Of a stretch of 64,000 nt of DNA, positions 16,463 through 26,570 are shown one piece after another. The notes below the pieces were generated by a model. It was not told the DNA's origin. It did no database searches and saw only the letters and a list, made by a program, of their open reading frames with translations. A program made the translations under genes and the position numbers. Position 1 is the first letter of the stretch; every line of letters begins with the position of its first letter. The stretch is taken from the NCBI GenBank assembly GCA_017052515.1, contig JAFHKR010000039.1, positions 434,001 through 498,000 on the forward strand, read 5' to 3'. This DNA is from Fictibacillus nanhaiensis. Lineage in GTDB: Bacteria; Bacillota; Bacilli; Bacillales; Fictibacillaceae.

Positions 16463-17133
16463 CAACTCTACACCAATCGGTAATCTTTTGTGATTTTGAT
16501 GGAACTGTAACTGAGAAAGATAATATCGTTGCGATCATGGAAGAATTTTCACCCGAGGGCTGGCAGCCGATCGTGAATGAAATCTTGAATGAAACCATCT
16601 CGATTCGAGAAGGAGTCGGTAAATTGTTTTCGAGAATCTCTTCGGACAAAAAGGAAGAGATCATTGAATTCGTTGTAACACGTTCTAAGATTAGAGACGG
16701 TTTTCAGGAATTTATCTCATTTACTCAAAGTGAGAGGATTCCACTTTACATCGTTAGCGGTGGTATTGATTTTTTTGTTCATCCTGTACTAGAGAACAAA
16801 CTAGAAAAAGACTATGTTTTTTGTAACGCAAGTGATTTTACAAACGACATGATAAAAATCACTTGGCCGAATGTATGTGATGATCAATGTGACAATGATT
16901 GTGGATGTTGTAAACCGTCTGTTATAAGGCGGCTGGAAGAGAAGTTTCCCCGAGCTGAAAAGATTGTGATCGGGGATTCGATTACTGATCTTCAAGCTTC
17001 TAAGATGGCTGATGTTGTTTTCGCAAGAGATTATCTGATTGAAAAATGTGAAGAAAACCAAATACCATACACACCATTTGAAACCTTTCATGACATCATT
17101 CATGTCTTAGAGAAAAGAGGTGTAAAAAGTTGA
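16459..17133 (+). CDS. mtnX: 2-hydroxy-3-keto-5-methylthiopentenyl-1-phosphate phosphatase
   Basis: MtnX dephosphorylates the MtnW product to the acireductone. The 224-residue HAD-superfamily protein has the nucleophile motif FCDFDGTVT near residue 10, the second-motif Ser in YIVSGG near 97, and [10 protein letters not shown] near 175. A cysteine cluster ([12 protein letters not shown], about residues 138-149) is visible mid-protein. The ATG at 16459 overlaps the mtnW stop by four bases; the frame remains open 21 bp further upstream, but that region is inside mtnW. It overlaps the mtnB start as TTGA. Confidence 0.92.
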   Translation: MTTLHQSVIFCDFDGTVTEKDNIVAIMEEFSPEGWQPIVNEILNETISIREGVGKLFSRISSDKKEEIIEFVVTRSKIRDGFQEFISFTQSERIPLYIVSGGIDFFVHPVLENKLEKDYVFCNASDFTNDMIKITWPNVCDDQCDNDCGCCKPSVIRRLEEKFPRAEKIVIGDSITDLQASKMADVVFARDYLIEKCEENQIPYTPFETFHDIIHVLEKRGVKS

Positions 17134-17795
17134 GTAAACAACAGCGCTGGAATGAGCTTGCAGATGTTAAGGATGAACTGGCATCAAGAGACTGGTTTCC
17201 TGGAACCAGTGGTAACGTATCCATTAAAGTAAGCGATTCACCTCTCGCTTTTTACGTTTCTGCAAGCGGAAAAGATAAAACAAAACGTACCTCAGAAGAC
17301 TTTCTTTTAGTGGATCAGTTCGGTGAACCGGTAGAAGAAACGCATTTGAAAGCTTCGGCAGAAACAGGTATTCATTGTGAAGTGTATCGGTTAACGAAAG
17401 CAGGCTGTTGTTTACACGTTCACACCGTGGATAATAACTTAATCTCTGAATTGTATGGTGATGCAGGAGAGATTACATTCCAAGGCCAAGAACTGATTAA
17501 AGCATTTGGGATATGGGAGGAAGAAGGCCGTATCACGGTTCCGATCGTTGAAAATTATGCTGATCTTTCGAAGCTGTCTGAAGCAGTGGGTACAGTAATC
17601 AAACAGGATACAAAAGCTGTCTTGATTCGCAATCATGGTATTACCGTATGGGGAAGAAATGCTTTTGAAGCGAAGAAACATTTAGAAGCTTTTGAGTTTC
17701 TTTTCTCTTACCACATCAAGTTACAAACTTTAAACGTTTTAAATAAAAATCAATCATTTGGAGGCGTTAAAAATGGCACAACTACGATTTCATGA
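17130..17795 (+). CDS. mtnB: Methylthioribulose-1-phosphate dehydratase
   Basis: MtnB dehydrates methylthioribulose-1-phosphate, made by MtnA, to the substrate of MtnW. It is a class II aldolase-fold protein of 221 residues. The zinc ligands are visible as LHVHTVDNN near residue 93 and a further His in [10 protein letters not shown] near 170; [10 protein letters not shown] near residue 22 is the phosphate-binding part. The start is a TTG overlapping the mtnX stop, with AGAGGTG upstream. The 3' end overlaps mtnD by 23 bp and includes the mtnD ribosome binding site. Confidence 0.93.
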   Translation: MSKQQRWNELADVKDELASRDWFPGTSGNVSIKVSDSPLAFYVSASGKDKTKRTSEDFLLVDQFGEPVEETHLKASAETGIHCEVYRLTKAGCCLHVHTVDNNLISELYGDAGEITFQGQELIKAFGIWEEEGRITVPIVENYADLSKLSEAVGTVIKQDTKAVLIRNHGITVWGRNAFEAKKHLEAFEFLFSYHIKLQTLNVLNKNQSFGGVKNGTTTIS

Positions 17796-18309
17796 TAACA
17801 ACGAAAGAATTGAAAAACAGAGTGAGGTAGAAGCGTATCTGAACTCTCAAGAAGTTATATACGAGAAATGGGACATTGAAAAACTTCCAGCGCATCTTCG
17901 TGAAAATTTCTCGTTAAGTGATAAGGACAAAGCAGAAGTGATTCAAACCTTCCGCAGTGAGATCGATGATATTTCTGAGCGCAGAGGATATGTGACAGAA
18001 GATGTTATCTCACTTTCTGATGCGACACCAAACTTAGATGAGCTATTGAAAAACTTCTTATCAGAACATCATCACACGGATGATGAAGTACGCTTTATCG
18101 TTTCTGGACATGGAATCTTTGCGATCGAAGGACCTAATGGAAGATTCTTCGATGTTGAACTTGAACCAGGAGACCTTATCTCTGTTCCAGAAAATTTCCG
18201 TCACTATTTCACGCTGCAAGAAGATCGTAAAGTAGTAGCGGTTCGCATCTTTAAATCAAAAGAAGGCTGGGTTCCAATCTACGATAAACAGCCCCAAGAA
18301 GCTCAATAA
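17773..18309 (+). CDS. mtnD: Acireductone dioxygenase
   Basis: MtnD oxidises the acireductone. The iron form gives 2-oxo-4-methylthiobutanoate and formate, which MtnE converts to methionine; the nickel form gives an off-pathway product. The protein is a 178-residue cupin. The metal ligands are visible in [13 protein letters not shown] (two His and Glu, about residues 97-103) and FRHYFTL (His near 141). The ATG at 17773 is placed by GGAGG at 17760-17764. It is the last gene of the S-box operon and is followed by a strong terminator. Confidence 0.94.
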   Translation: MAQLRFHDNNERIEKQSEVEAYLNSQEVIYEKWDIEKLPAHLRENFSLSDKDKAEVIQTFRSEIDDISERRGYVTEDVISLSDATPNLDELLKNFLSEHHHTDDEVRFIVSGHGIFAIEGPNGRFFDVELEPGDLISVPENFRHYFTLQEDRKVVAVRIFKSKEGWVPIYDKQPQEAQ

Positions 18310-18318
18310 TATACAGAG

Positions 18319-18356
18319 CACACCATTTCATTCGAACGAAATGGTGTGTTTTCTTT
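18319..18356 (+). terminator. Intrinsic terminator of mtnWXBD
   Basis: CACACCATTTC and GAAATGGTGTG form an 11 bp perfect stem, with TTTTCTTTT after it. Confidence 0.9.
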
Positions 18357-18371
18357 TGAAATAACAAGTTG

Positions 18372-18410
18372 GCGCTCGTCCGGTGGCTGACAAGCACGCT
18401 GGACGAGCGC
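18372..18410. repeat. Perfect 10-bp GC-rich inverted repeat
   Basis: GCGCTCGTCC and GGACGAGCGC are separated by 19 bp and have no T run after them. The pair lies between two convergent terminators, and its base composition is clearly richer in G+C than its surroundings. Origin and role are unknown. Confidence 0.6.
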
Positions 18411-18431
18411 TATACAGAAAATACGAGCAAA

Positions 18432-18469
18432 GAAAAAAGCATCAGACTTCAGTAGTCGATGCTTTTTTC
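18432..18469. terminator. Bidirectional terminator, mainly for the AI-2E family gene
   Basis: GAAAAAAGCATC and GATGCTTTTTTC form a 12 bp stem with a 14 nt loop; A and T runs on either side allow termination in both directions. Confidence 0.85.
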
Positions 18470-18485
18470 CATTCCCTCATTATTC

Positions 18486-19574
18486 TTATAACTCTTTTGA
18501 TTTTCTAAGATTGATTAAGCGATACGTGTGCAGGGCAATAACTTTTAACACCGCATATACTGGAACGGCTAGAATCAATCCAAGCAGACCACCTAGGCTT
18601 CCTGCAACAAGCAAGATCGAAATAATGGTAAGCGGGTGGATATCCAGCTTCTTACCCATAACTTGCGGAGAGATTACATTTCCTTCGATCTGCTGAGCGA
18701 TAACCATAACGACTAGAACTTTGATCACCATCGCCGGTGAATCTACAATCGCTACGATCAATGCGGGAACGACTCCGATAATCGGTCCGAGGAACGGAAT
18801 CACGTTTGTGAACATGGCGATTATAGCTAGAATCAGCGAGTAGTCGATTCCGATTACGAGATAACCGATATACAGCATTGTACCCACACAGACACTGACC
18901 AAGATCTGCCCTTGGATATAAGAACTAAGTGCGATGTCCATGTCTTTTAGAATTTTTGTTCCATTATTACGCTGTCTTTCAGGAAGTGTTTGAAGCACCA
19001 TCTGTGGAGCTTTCTCACCTTCTTTAAGCATGTAATACAGTATAAAAGGTACGGTAACAAAAATCATAATAATGTTTGTAATGATTCCAATAAAGTTTGC
19101 GATGTTTGTACCAATTGTCTGAACACTAGTAGACAGATAAGCGGTTACTTTATCAGAGATTTCTTTTACATCAAACTGTTCACTTTCTTGGAAACGGCTT
19201 ACCCATTCATTCTGCTGTAAATCATTCAGCTTAGATCGAATAGCATCGATTAAAGCAGGGGTATTCTCAATTAGATTACTAACCTGTCTTTGTAGAATCG
19301 GACCAATAGAATAGAACAGCAATACGAATAATCCGATCGCAAGCAGGTAGATGAGAAGGATGGATAATACCTTAGGAACTTTTCGTTTATGCAAAAACTG
19401 AACGACTGGCCGGAAAAGATAATAAAGAACACCGCCAAGCAAAAACGGAAAAAATAACGTTTGAACAAGAACGACGATCGGCCTGAAAATAAAATCAATC
19501 TTTGTTCCTACCAAAATAATTAGAAAAATGAGGAGAAATCCGTAACCGATACGAAAAAACTTCGACTGTGGCAT
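18486..19574 (-). CDS. AI-2E family integral membrane transporter
   Basis: A 362-residue membrane protein of the AI-2E (UPF0118, PF01594) family. Hydrophobic segments are grouped at residues 8-90, 155-185 and 215-345, with a long soluble stretch (about 95-150) between, as is typical. The motif region FTNVIPFLGPIIGVVPA near residue 256 is diagnostic. Known members include putative ion/proton exchangers and exporters; the name does not show autoinducer transport. AAAGGTGATC precedes the ATG. The gene stands alone, divergent from asnO, and uses the bidirectional terminator at 18432-18469. Confidence 0.85.
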   Translation of the reverse strand: MPQSKFFRIGYGFLLIFLIILVGTKIDFIFRPIVVLVQTLFFPFLLGGVLYYLFRPVVQFLHKRKVPKVLSILLIYLLAIGLFVLLFYSIGPILQRQVSNLIENTPALIDAIRSKLNDLQQNEWVSRFQESEQFDVKEISDKVTAYLSTSVQTIGTNIANFIGIITNIIMIFVTVPFILYYMLKEGEKAPQMVLQTLPERQRNNGTKILKDMDIALSSYIQGQILVSVCVGTMLYIGYLVIGIDYSLILAIIAMFTNVIPFLGPIIGVVPALIVAIVDSPAMVIKVLVVMVIAQQIEGNVISPQVMGKKLDIHPLTIISILLVAGSLGGLLGLILAVPVYAVLKVIALHTYRLINLRKSKEL

Positions 19575-19732
19575 TTAATGATCACCTTTATCTTCTGAAA
19601 TATGTATTCATTATATACAACTTATAAGAACATACACAAATTTTTAAAAAACACCGGTACAAGGATAAAAGCATATGCTGAGTAATGGGCATACGTACTA
19701 GAAATGGAGTTTCTATAGAAAGGATGAAACCA

Positions 19733-21580
19733 ATGTGCGGAATAACCGGTTGGGCAGATTGGAATCGTAACCTCACACATGAAAAAAATATATTAATCAA
19801 GATGGCCACACCTTTGTCAAAAAGAGGACCAGATGCACTCAATGTATGGAGTACCACACATGCAGGGTTTGGTCATGCTAGGTTAGCAGTAGTAGATATT
19901 GAAGGCGGCGTCCAGCCGATGACAAGAACAAAGAACCAGTGGAATTATACGCTTTGCTACAATGGAGAGCTTTACAACACAGAAGACCTACGAAAAGAAC
20001 TTTTACAAAGAGGTTATACGTTTGAGGGACATTCCGATACAGAAGTTTTGCTTACTTCCTATATAGAGTGGGGAGAAAGCTGTATTGATAGGTTTAATGG
20101 TATATTCGCATTTGGAATTTGGGATGAAGAGAAGCAAAGTTTATTTGTAGCTCGAGATCGACTGGGAGTTAAGCCGTTCTTTTTTACGGAAAAAGGCGGA
20201 ATGTTGTTATTTGGATCCGAAATAAAATCCATACTCGCTCATCCTGAAGTGAAGGCTGAAGTCGATCGTGAAGGATTACAAGAGGTGTTCGGACTAGGAC
20301 CATCCCGTACACCTGGTAATGGTGTTTATAAAGGAATAAAAGAACTTCGCCCAGCACATGCTGCGACGTATTCTAAAAACGGTATGAAAATTTGGCGGTA
20401 TTGGAACGTGGAAAGTAAACCACATCAAGACTCATTAGAAGACACGATTGAAAAAGTGAAGGTTCTTGTGACGGATGCAGTAACACGACAGCTGGTTGCG
20501 GACGTACCCGTGTGTACATTTCTTTCTGGAGGCCTCGATTCAAGTGCCATCACCTCAATCGCAGCTAAATATTTTAAAGAAGAAAACAAGGGTGAACTTC
20601 ATACGTTCAGCATCGATTATGTTGATAATGAGAAGTACTTTAAAGCGAGTGATTATCAACCCAATTCAGATGCGTATTGGATCAATCAGATGGTTGAGGC
20701 TACAGGATCTGTTCATCATAGCTGCGTGATTGATAATGAACTGTTGATCAATCATTTGCGTGAAGCTGTCACAGTAAGGGATCTGCCAGGTATGGCTGAT
20801 GTTGATTCTTCACTTTTATGGTTCTGTCGTCAGATCAAACCACAGTCAACCGTTGCTTTATCTGGAGAATGTGCAGACGAAATCTTTGGAGGGTATCCAT
20901 GGTTTCATAAAGAAGAGCTCTTGAATCGTCCGATGTTTCCCTGGATGCGTTCAACGGAAGCGCGTCAGAACCTCTTGCAAGACTCGTGGGCTAGCAAACT
21001 GAATCTAGCTTCGTATGTGCAGCAACGATATGAAGAGACAGTGAACGAAACACCAACTTTAGAGGGAGAATCTAAAATAGAAGCGAGAAGAAGAGAGATC
21101 TTCTATTTAAATATGATTTGGTTCATGACGACTCTATTGGATCGCAAAGACCGTATGAGCATGGGAGCATCACTAGAAGTAAGGGTACCCTTTGCAGATC
21201 ATAGAATTGTAGAATACGCATGGAACATTCCATGGGACATGAAAATGTTGGATGGGAGAGAGAAGGGAATACTTAGAAAAGCACTTACCGGTGTACTGCC
21301 GAATGATGTACTATATCGAAAAAAGAGTCCTTATCCGAAAACGTTCCATCCAGACTATACGAACGGTGTAAAAGATTGGTTAACGAGCATCGTCGCGAAA
21401 AAGAATTCACCTTTGTTTGAAGTGTTAAACCGAGCACGCGTTCAGGAAATCATTCAAACGAATGGAGAGACGTTTAAAGAACCTTGGTTCGGTCAGCTTA
21501 TGACAGGCCCGCAATTAATGGCTCATCTTGCACAGATCGACAGTTGGTTAACTGATTATAATGTAAATATCATAGATTAA
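19733..21580 (+). CDS. asnO: Asparagine synthetase (glutamine-hydrolysing), AsnO-like
   Basis: The 615-residue enzyme amidates aspartate to asparagine with ATP and glutamine. The N-terminal class II glutaminase begins MCGITGW, with Cys as residue 2 exposed after Met removal, which fixes the ATG at 19733; AAAGGATG lies upstream. The synthetase domain has the pyrophosphate loop FLSGGLDSSAIT near residue 266 and GECADEIFGGYPWF near 380. Length and wording fit B. subtilis AsnO, the sporulation-associated paralogue, more than AsnB or AsnH, as I recall them. The MATE gene on the opposite strand shares its terminator, similar to the asnO-yisQ neighbourhood in B. subtilis. Confidence 0.88.
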   Translation: MCGITGWADWNRNLTHEKNILIKMATPLSKRGPDALNVWSTTHAGFGHARLAVVDIEGGVQPMTRTKNQWNYTLCYNGELYNTEDLRKELLQRGYTFEGHSDTEVLLTSYIEWGESCIDRFNGIFAFGIWDEEKQSLFVARDRLGVKPFFFTEKGGMLLFGSEIKSILAHPEVKAEVDREGLQEVFGLGPSRTPGNGVYKGIKELRPAHAATYSKNGMKIWRYWNVESKPHQDSLEDTIEKVKVLVTDAVTRQLVADVPVCTFLSGGLDSSAITSIAAKYFKEENKGELHTFSIDYVDNEKYFKASDYQPNSDAYWINQMVEATGSVHHSCVIDNELLINHLREAVTVRDLPGMADVDSSLLWFCRQIKPQSTVALSGECADEIFGGYPWFHKEELLNRPMFPWMRSTEARQNLLQDSWASKLNLASYVQQRYEETVNETPTLEGESKIEARRREIFYLNMIWFMTTLLDRKDRMSMGASLEVRVPFADHRIVEYAWNIPWDMKMLDGREKGILRKALTGVLPNDVLYRKKSPYPKTFHPDYTNGVKDWLTSIVAKKNSPLFEVLNRARVQEIIQTNGETFKEPWFGQLMTGPQLMAHLAQIDSWLTDYNVNIID

Positions 21581-21586
21581 ACACAC

Positions 21587-21618
21587 AAAACCGGAAAACA
21601 TATTGTTCTCCGGTTTTT
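21587..21618. terminator. Bidirectional terminator between asnO and the MATE gene
   Basis: AAAACCGGA pairs with TCCGGTTTT; AACA/TGTT extend the helix inside. T residues flank it on both strands. Confidence 0.85.
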
Positions 21619-21622
21619 GTAT

Positions 21623-22978
21623 TTATGCAGTTGCTTCTTGTGGCACAATGAATTGTTTTTGCCACTTTCTCTTGCGCCATCTCGCCAACATAAATAGTCC
21701 ACGAAGCCATTCATCTGCAGTGAAAGCTAGCCAAATTCCTATTAAGCCTAAGTCAAATGTTATTCCTAATAAGTAAGCAAGAGGAACACTTACACCCCAC
21801 ATAGAGATAACACCCATTATGACCGGAAACTTCACATCACCTGCAGCCCTCAAGCTTGATATGATAACAAGATTAAAAGATCGGCCAGGTTCTAGCAGCA
21901 AAGTTAAGTATAAGAGGATAGTACCTTCTTTAATAATCTCAGGATTGTCTGTAAAAATAGACAGCAGTGGCTTTGCGAATAGAGAAGCTACCCCTGCCAT
22001 AAGAAAACTTATGATCATGGCATATGTCTGGCTTTTGAGACACATCTTATAAGCAGCGTCATATGATTTTGCACCTATCAAGTGACCGATTAATATTTGT
22101 GTACCTTGACCGATCGCTACAGCGAAAAGGAAGATAAACATCATGATATTAAACGTATACACTTTAGTCGTTAGTGCAGTTGTACCAAGTAGCGTAATAA
22201 AGAATGTGATCAGCATCTGAGATCCACTATATGAAAGGTGTTCTCCGGCTGATGGCAACCCGATTTTTAATACACTCTTAATATGAAGATGGAATAGTTT
22301 GAACGAGCTCGCAAAAGGCAGTGGTATAGAAGAACGCTTGAATAATAGATATAGAATGACAACTAAGCCTAAAAACCGACTAACAGAGGTTGAAATCGCA
22401 ACACCTTCAACACCCAGTACTGGAAAACCGAAAGCTCCAAAGATAAATAAGTAGTTTCCAAATACATTTATGATGTTCATTCCAATCGTCACGTACATAG
22501 CATCTTTCGTAAAACCGTAGCTTCTAATCGCAGCCCCAATCGTCATGATGACCGATTGTATAAAAGAAAATCCTCCTACAATCATAAGATAACTCGATGC
22601 TTCCGCCATTAACTCAGATGGAGTATTCATCCATTTTAAAAACACATCTCCAAAGAGCAATAACGCCGCACTTAAGAGCAAGCCAAAAAGCAAGTTTGCT
22701 AAGATCGCAACGACAGCTACTTCAGCAGCAGTTCGTTCATGTTTAGCACCTATTGCCTGAGCAATAACAACACTTGCTCCTGTAGCAACAAACCCAAACA
22801 TAACAATTACGATTGAAAGTAGTTGATTCGTAAGACCCACAGCGGCTACAGAGTGATCAGAATATTGACTGAGCATGAGAGTATCAGCGTTCCCCATTAA
22901 CATATGAAGCATTATTTCAATAAATATTGGCCACGTTATGGCAAAAAGGGAAAGCTTAGCAGCTTTGTTGCCTTTCAT
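21623..22978 (-). CDS. MATE family multidrug/Na+ efflux protein, YisQ-like
   Basis: A 451-residue inner-membrane protein with about twelve hydrophobic segments arranged as two six-helix halves, normal for MATE antiporters. It begins ITWPIFIEIMLHMLMGNADT, a classic MATE first-helix sequence, and has GLTNQL and GASVVIAQAIGA in helices 2-3. It should expel cationic compounds in exchange for Na+ or H+. The substrate cannot be read. GGAGAGGG precedes the ATG. B. subtilis yisQ encodes a MATE protein close to asnO, so this is likely its orthologue. Confidence 0.87.
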   Translation of the reverse strand: MKGNKAAKLSLFAITWPIFIEIMLHMLMGNADTLMLSQYSDHSVAAVGLTNQLLSIVIVMFGFVATGASVVIAQAIGAKHERTAAEVAVVAILANLLFGLLLSAALLLFGDVFLKWMNTPSELMAEASSYLMIVGGFSFIQSVIMTIGAAIRSYGFTKDAMYVTIGMNIINVFGNYLFIFGAFGFPVLGVEGVAISTSVSRFLGLVVILYLLFKRSSIPLPFASSFKLFHLHIKSVLKIGLPSAGEHLSYSGSQMLITFFITLLGTTALTTKVYTFNIMMFIFLFAVAIGQGTQILIGHLIGAKSYDAAYKMCLKSQTYAMIISFLMAGVASLFAKPLLSIFTDNPEIIKEGTILLYLTLLLEPGRSFNLVIISSLRAAGDVKFPVIMGVISMWGVSVPLAYLLGITFDLGLIGIWLAFTADEWLRGLFMLARWRKRKWQKQFIVPQEATA

Positions 22979-23059
22979 GTAAATCCCTCTCCATCGTGTT
23001 TATATTGTATGGTTTTAACATTTACCTATTGTAACAGGTATGCGTACTTACTGAAATAA

Positions 23060-23086
23060 AATCCCCCCACTTTTTACAGTGAGGGG
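23060..23086 (-). terminator. Intrinsic terminator of the neopullulanase gene
   Basis: On the minus strand CCCCTCACT and AGTGGGGGG form a GC-rich stem over six bases of loop, followed by ATTTTATTT. It begins 7 bp after the stop codon. Confidence 0.8.
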
Positions 23087-23092
23087 AAAACA

Positions 23093-24887
<1,795 letters not shown>

Positions 24888-24925
24888 CTAAGGAACGTAC
24901 ATTGCCTTCAACTTGTAATGGTGAT

Positions 24926-24955
24926 AGTATAAACCGCTTTCACTAACAAAATCAA
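24926..24955 (-). promoter_or_regulatory. Neopullulanase promoter with operator-like site in the spacer
   Basis: TTGATT (24950-24955) and TATACT (24926-24931) are 18 bp apart on the minus strand. The spacer holds TGAAAGCGGTTTA, a near match to CcpA/LacI-family sites, so a repressor would block polymerase. Confidence 0.65.
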
Positions 24956-24993
24956 GGGAAATGAAAGCGAAACCAAAAATAATTAAAAAAGTA

Positions 24994-25051
24994 TTGTAAA
25001 AATTCAAAGCATAGGTATAATGAAATTGAGCAGGTAATGCAATCGTTTTCA
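24994..25051 (+). promoter_or_regulatory. Upstream mdxE promoter with a cre-like site downstream
   Basis: TTGTAA (24994-24999) and TATAAT (25016-25021) are 16 bp apart. TGCAATCGTTTTCA at 25038-25051 fits the cre pattern (TGWAARCGYTWNCW) with few mismatches and would lie about 10-25 bp into the transcript. Confidence 0.5.
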
Positions 25052-25092
25052 TAAACAGCAGAAAACATGATAAGAAACAGAAAACATTTTTT

Positions 25093-25121
25093 TTGCTAAT
25101 CTGTGCAAACGTTTGTATGCT
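25093..25121 (+). promoter_or_regulatory. Proximal mdxE promoter with a LacI-type operator in the spacer
   Basis: TTGCTA (25093-25098) and TATGCT (25116-25121) are 17 bp apart. The spacer contains TGCAAACGTTTGTA (25104-25117), a nearly perfect palindrome of the MalR/CcpA type. The LacI-family gene at 30397 is the obvious candidate regulator. The whole 337 bp gap between the divergent genes is control region. Confidence 0.65.
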
Positions 25122-25154
25122 TTGATCTTTTAACAATAATAGGGGGTACAATTG

Positions 25155-26423
25155 ATGAAAAAGTTATTAGCATTGCCTTTAACTTTTGCTCTAGCTGCAA
25201 GTGCGTTAGCTGCTTGCGGACCGCAAGAAGATAGTTCTTCTACAGGCGGCAAGAAAGAATCGGCTGCAGACAAGCCTGAAAAATTAGTAATGTGGGAAGA
25301 CCAAGAAAAAGGTGCTGGAACGAAAGACGCGATCAAAAAGTTCGAAGACAAATACGGCATCAAAGTTGATTTAAAAGAAATTCCGATGCTAGATCAACAA
25401 GAGAAGCTTCGTCTTGATGGACCAGCTAAAAAAGGACCGGATGTTATTACAACTCCGCATGACCGTATCGGGCCATTAGCGATCGAAGGTCTTATCGCAC
25501 CAATTAAAGTTTCTGATGATGTTACAAAGCTTTACACTGAATCTTCAATTAACGCATTAACATATGATGGAAAGCTTTACGGACTTCCAAAATCAACTGA
25601 AACACCTGTATTCATCTACAACAAAAAATTAATGCCAGAAGCACCTGAATCTTTTGATGATGTACTTGCATTCTCTAAAGGTGACAAAGGTGGAGCACAG
25701 TATGGTTTCTTAGCTAACTGGACAGATTTCTACTTTGCAAACGGTGTACTTTCTGGGTATGGAAGCTATGTATTTAAAGACGACAACGGAACTTTAGATG
25801 CAAAAGACCTTGGTCTTTCTAACGAAGGTGCTGTTGAAGGATTAGATTATATCACTAGCTGGTACAAAGATGGCTTATTCCCTAAAGGAATCATCGGTGA
25901 AAAAGCTGGCCCTACGATCGACGGTCTTTTCCAAGAAGGTAAAGTTGCTTCTGTAATGAACGGACCATGGTCTTTCCAAGGCTACAAAGATGCTGGAATC
26001 GATATTGGTGTTTCACCAATGCCTAAACTTCCAAACGGTGAAGATGTAAAAACGTTTATCGGTGTTAAAGGTTACAACGTAAGCCAATTCTCTCCAAACC
26101 AAGAGTGGGCTGCGAAGCTTGTTGAGTTCATCACAAACGAAGAAAACGCTAAGACTCGTTTTGAGAAAACAGCAGAGATCCCTCCAATCGTATCTTTAAT
26201 GGAGGACCCAATCATCGCAGACAACGAAGCAGCTAAAGCTGTAGCCGTTCAATCAGAACGTGGAGTTCCAATGCCAAACATTCCTGAAATGGCAGAAGTT
26301 TGGGCTCCAGCTGCAAACGCACTTCAATTATCTGCAACTGGCAAGTCTGAGCCAAAAGCTGCTCTAGAAAGCGCAGTTAAGACGATCGGACAAAACATTG
26401 AAGCGAACCATGGTAAAAAATAA
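25155..26423 (+). CDS. mdxE: Maltodextrin-binding lipoprotein of an ABC importer
   Basis: A 422-residue MalE-type extracellular solute-binding protein. The signal sequence ends in the lipobox LAAC with lipidated Cys21, followed by a Ser/Gly-rich linker. The domain has LVMWEDQEKG near the start, IYNKKLMPEAPESFDD and GPWSFQGYKDAGIDIGVSPM, all usual in maltose-binding proteins. An ATG at 25155 is used although the preceding TTG is also in frame; AGGGGGT is upstream. It should capture linear maltodextrins released by the amylase encoded in the same cluster. Codon usage is markedly regular, suggesting high expression. Confidence 0.9.
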   Translation: MKKLLALPLTFALAASALAACGPQEDSSSTGGKKESAADKPEKLVMWEDQEKGAGTKDAIKKFEDKYGIKVDLKEIPMLDQQEKLRLDGPAKKGPDVITTPHDRIGPLAIEGLIAPIKVSDDVTKLYTESSINALTYDGKLYGLPKSTETPVFIYNKKLMPEAPESFDDVLAFSKGDKGGAQYGFLANWTDFYFANGVLSGYGSYVFKDDNGTLDAKDLGLSNEGAVEGLDYITSWYKDGLFPKGIIGEKAGPTIDGLFQEGKVASVMNGPWSFQGYKDAGIDIGVSPMPKLPNGEDVKTFIGVKGYNVSQFSPNQEWAAKLVEFITNEENAKTRFEKTAEIPPIVSLMEDPIIADNEAAKAVAVQSERGVPMPNIPEMAEVWAPAANALQLSATGKSEPKAALESAVKTIGQNIEANHGKK

Positions 26424-26436
26424 TAAGCAGTAACTG

Positions 26437-26471
26437 GAAAGCGGTACCCAGACGTCGCGGGTACTGCTTTC
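26437..26471 (+). other. Intercistronic hairpin between mdxE and mdxF
   Basis: GAAAGCGGTACCC and GGGTACTGCTTTC form a 13 bp stem with one G-U pair and a 9 nt loop. No T run follows, so it is more likely an mRNA-protecting structure than a terminator; it would let mdxE mRNA outlive the downstream part. Confidence 0.7.
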
Positions 26472-26570
26472 TCTAACTATTGTGTGTGTTGGAAAGATTT
26501 CACTTATAAATGGGTCCTAAAATCTTTCGAACAATACACAAAAGTGGGGAAAAGAAAGGGGAAACCTGTA

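Noticed and set aside
18486-19574. Autoinducer-2 exporter
   Set aside because: The family name AI-2E comes from one studied member; many relatives are exchangers. No quorum-sensing gene is nearby, so the specific role was not claimed.
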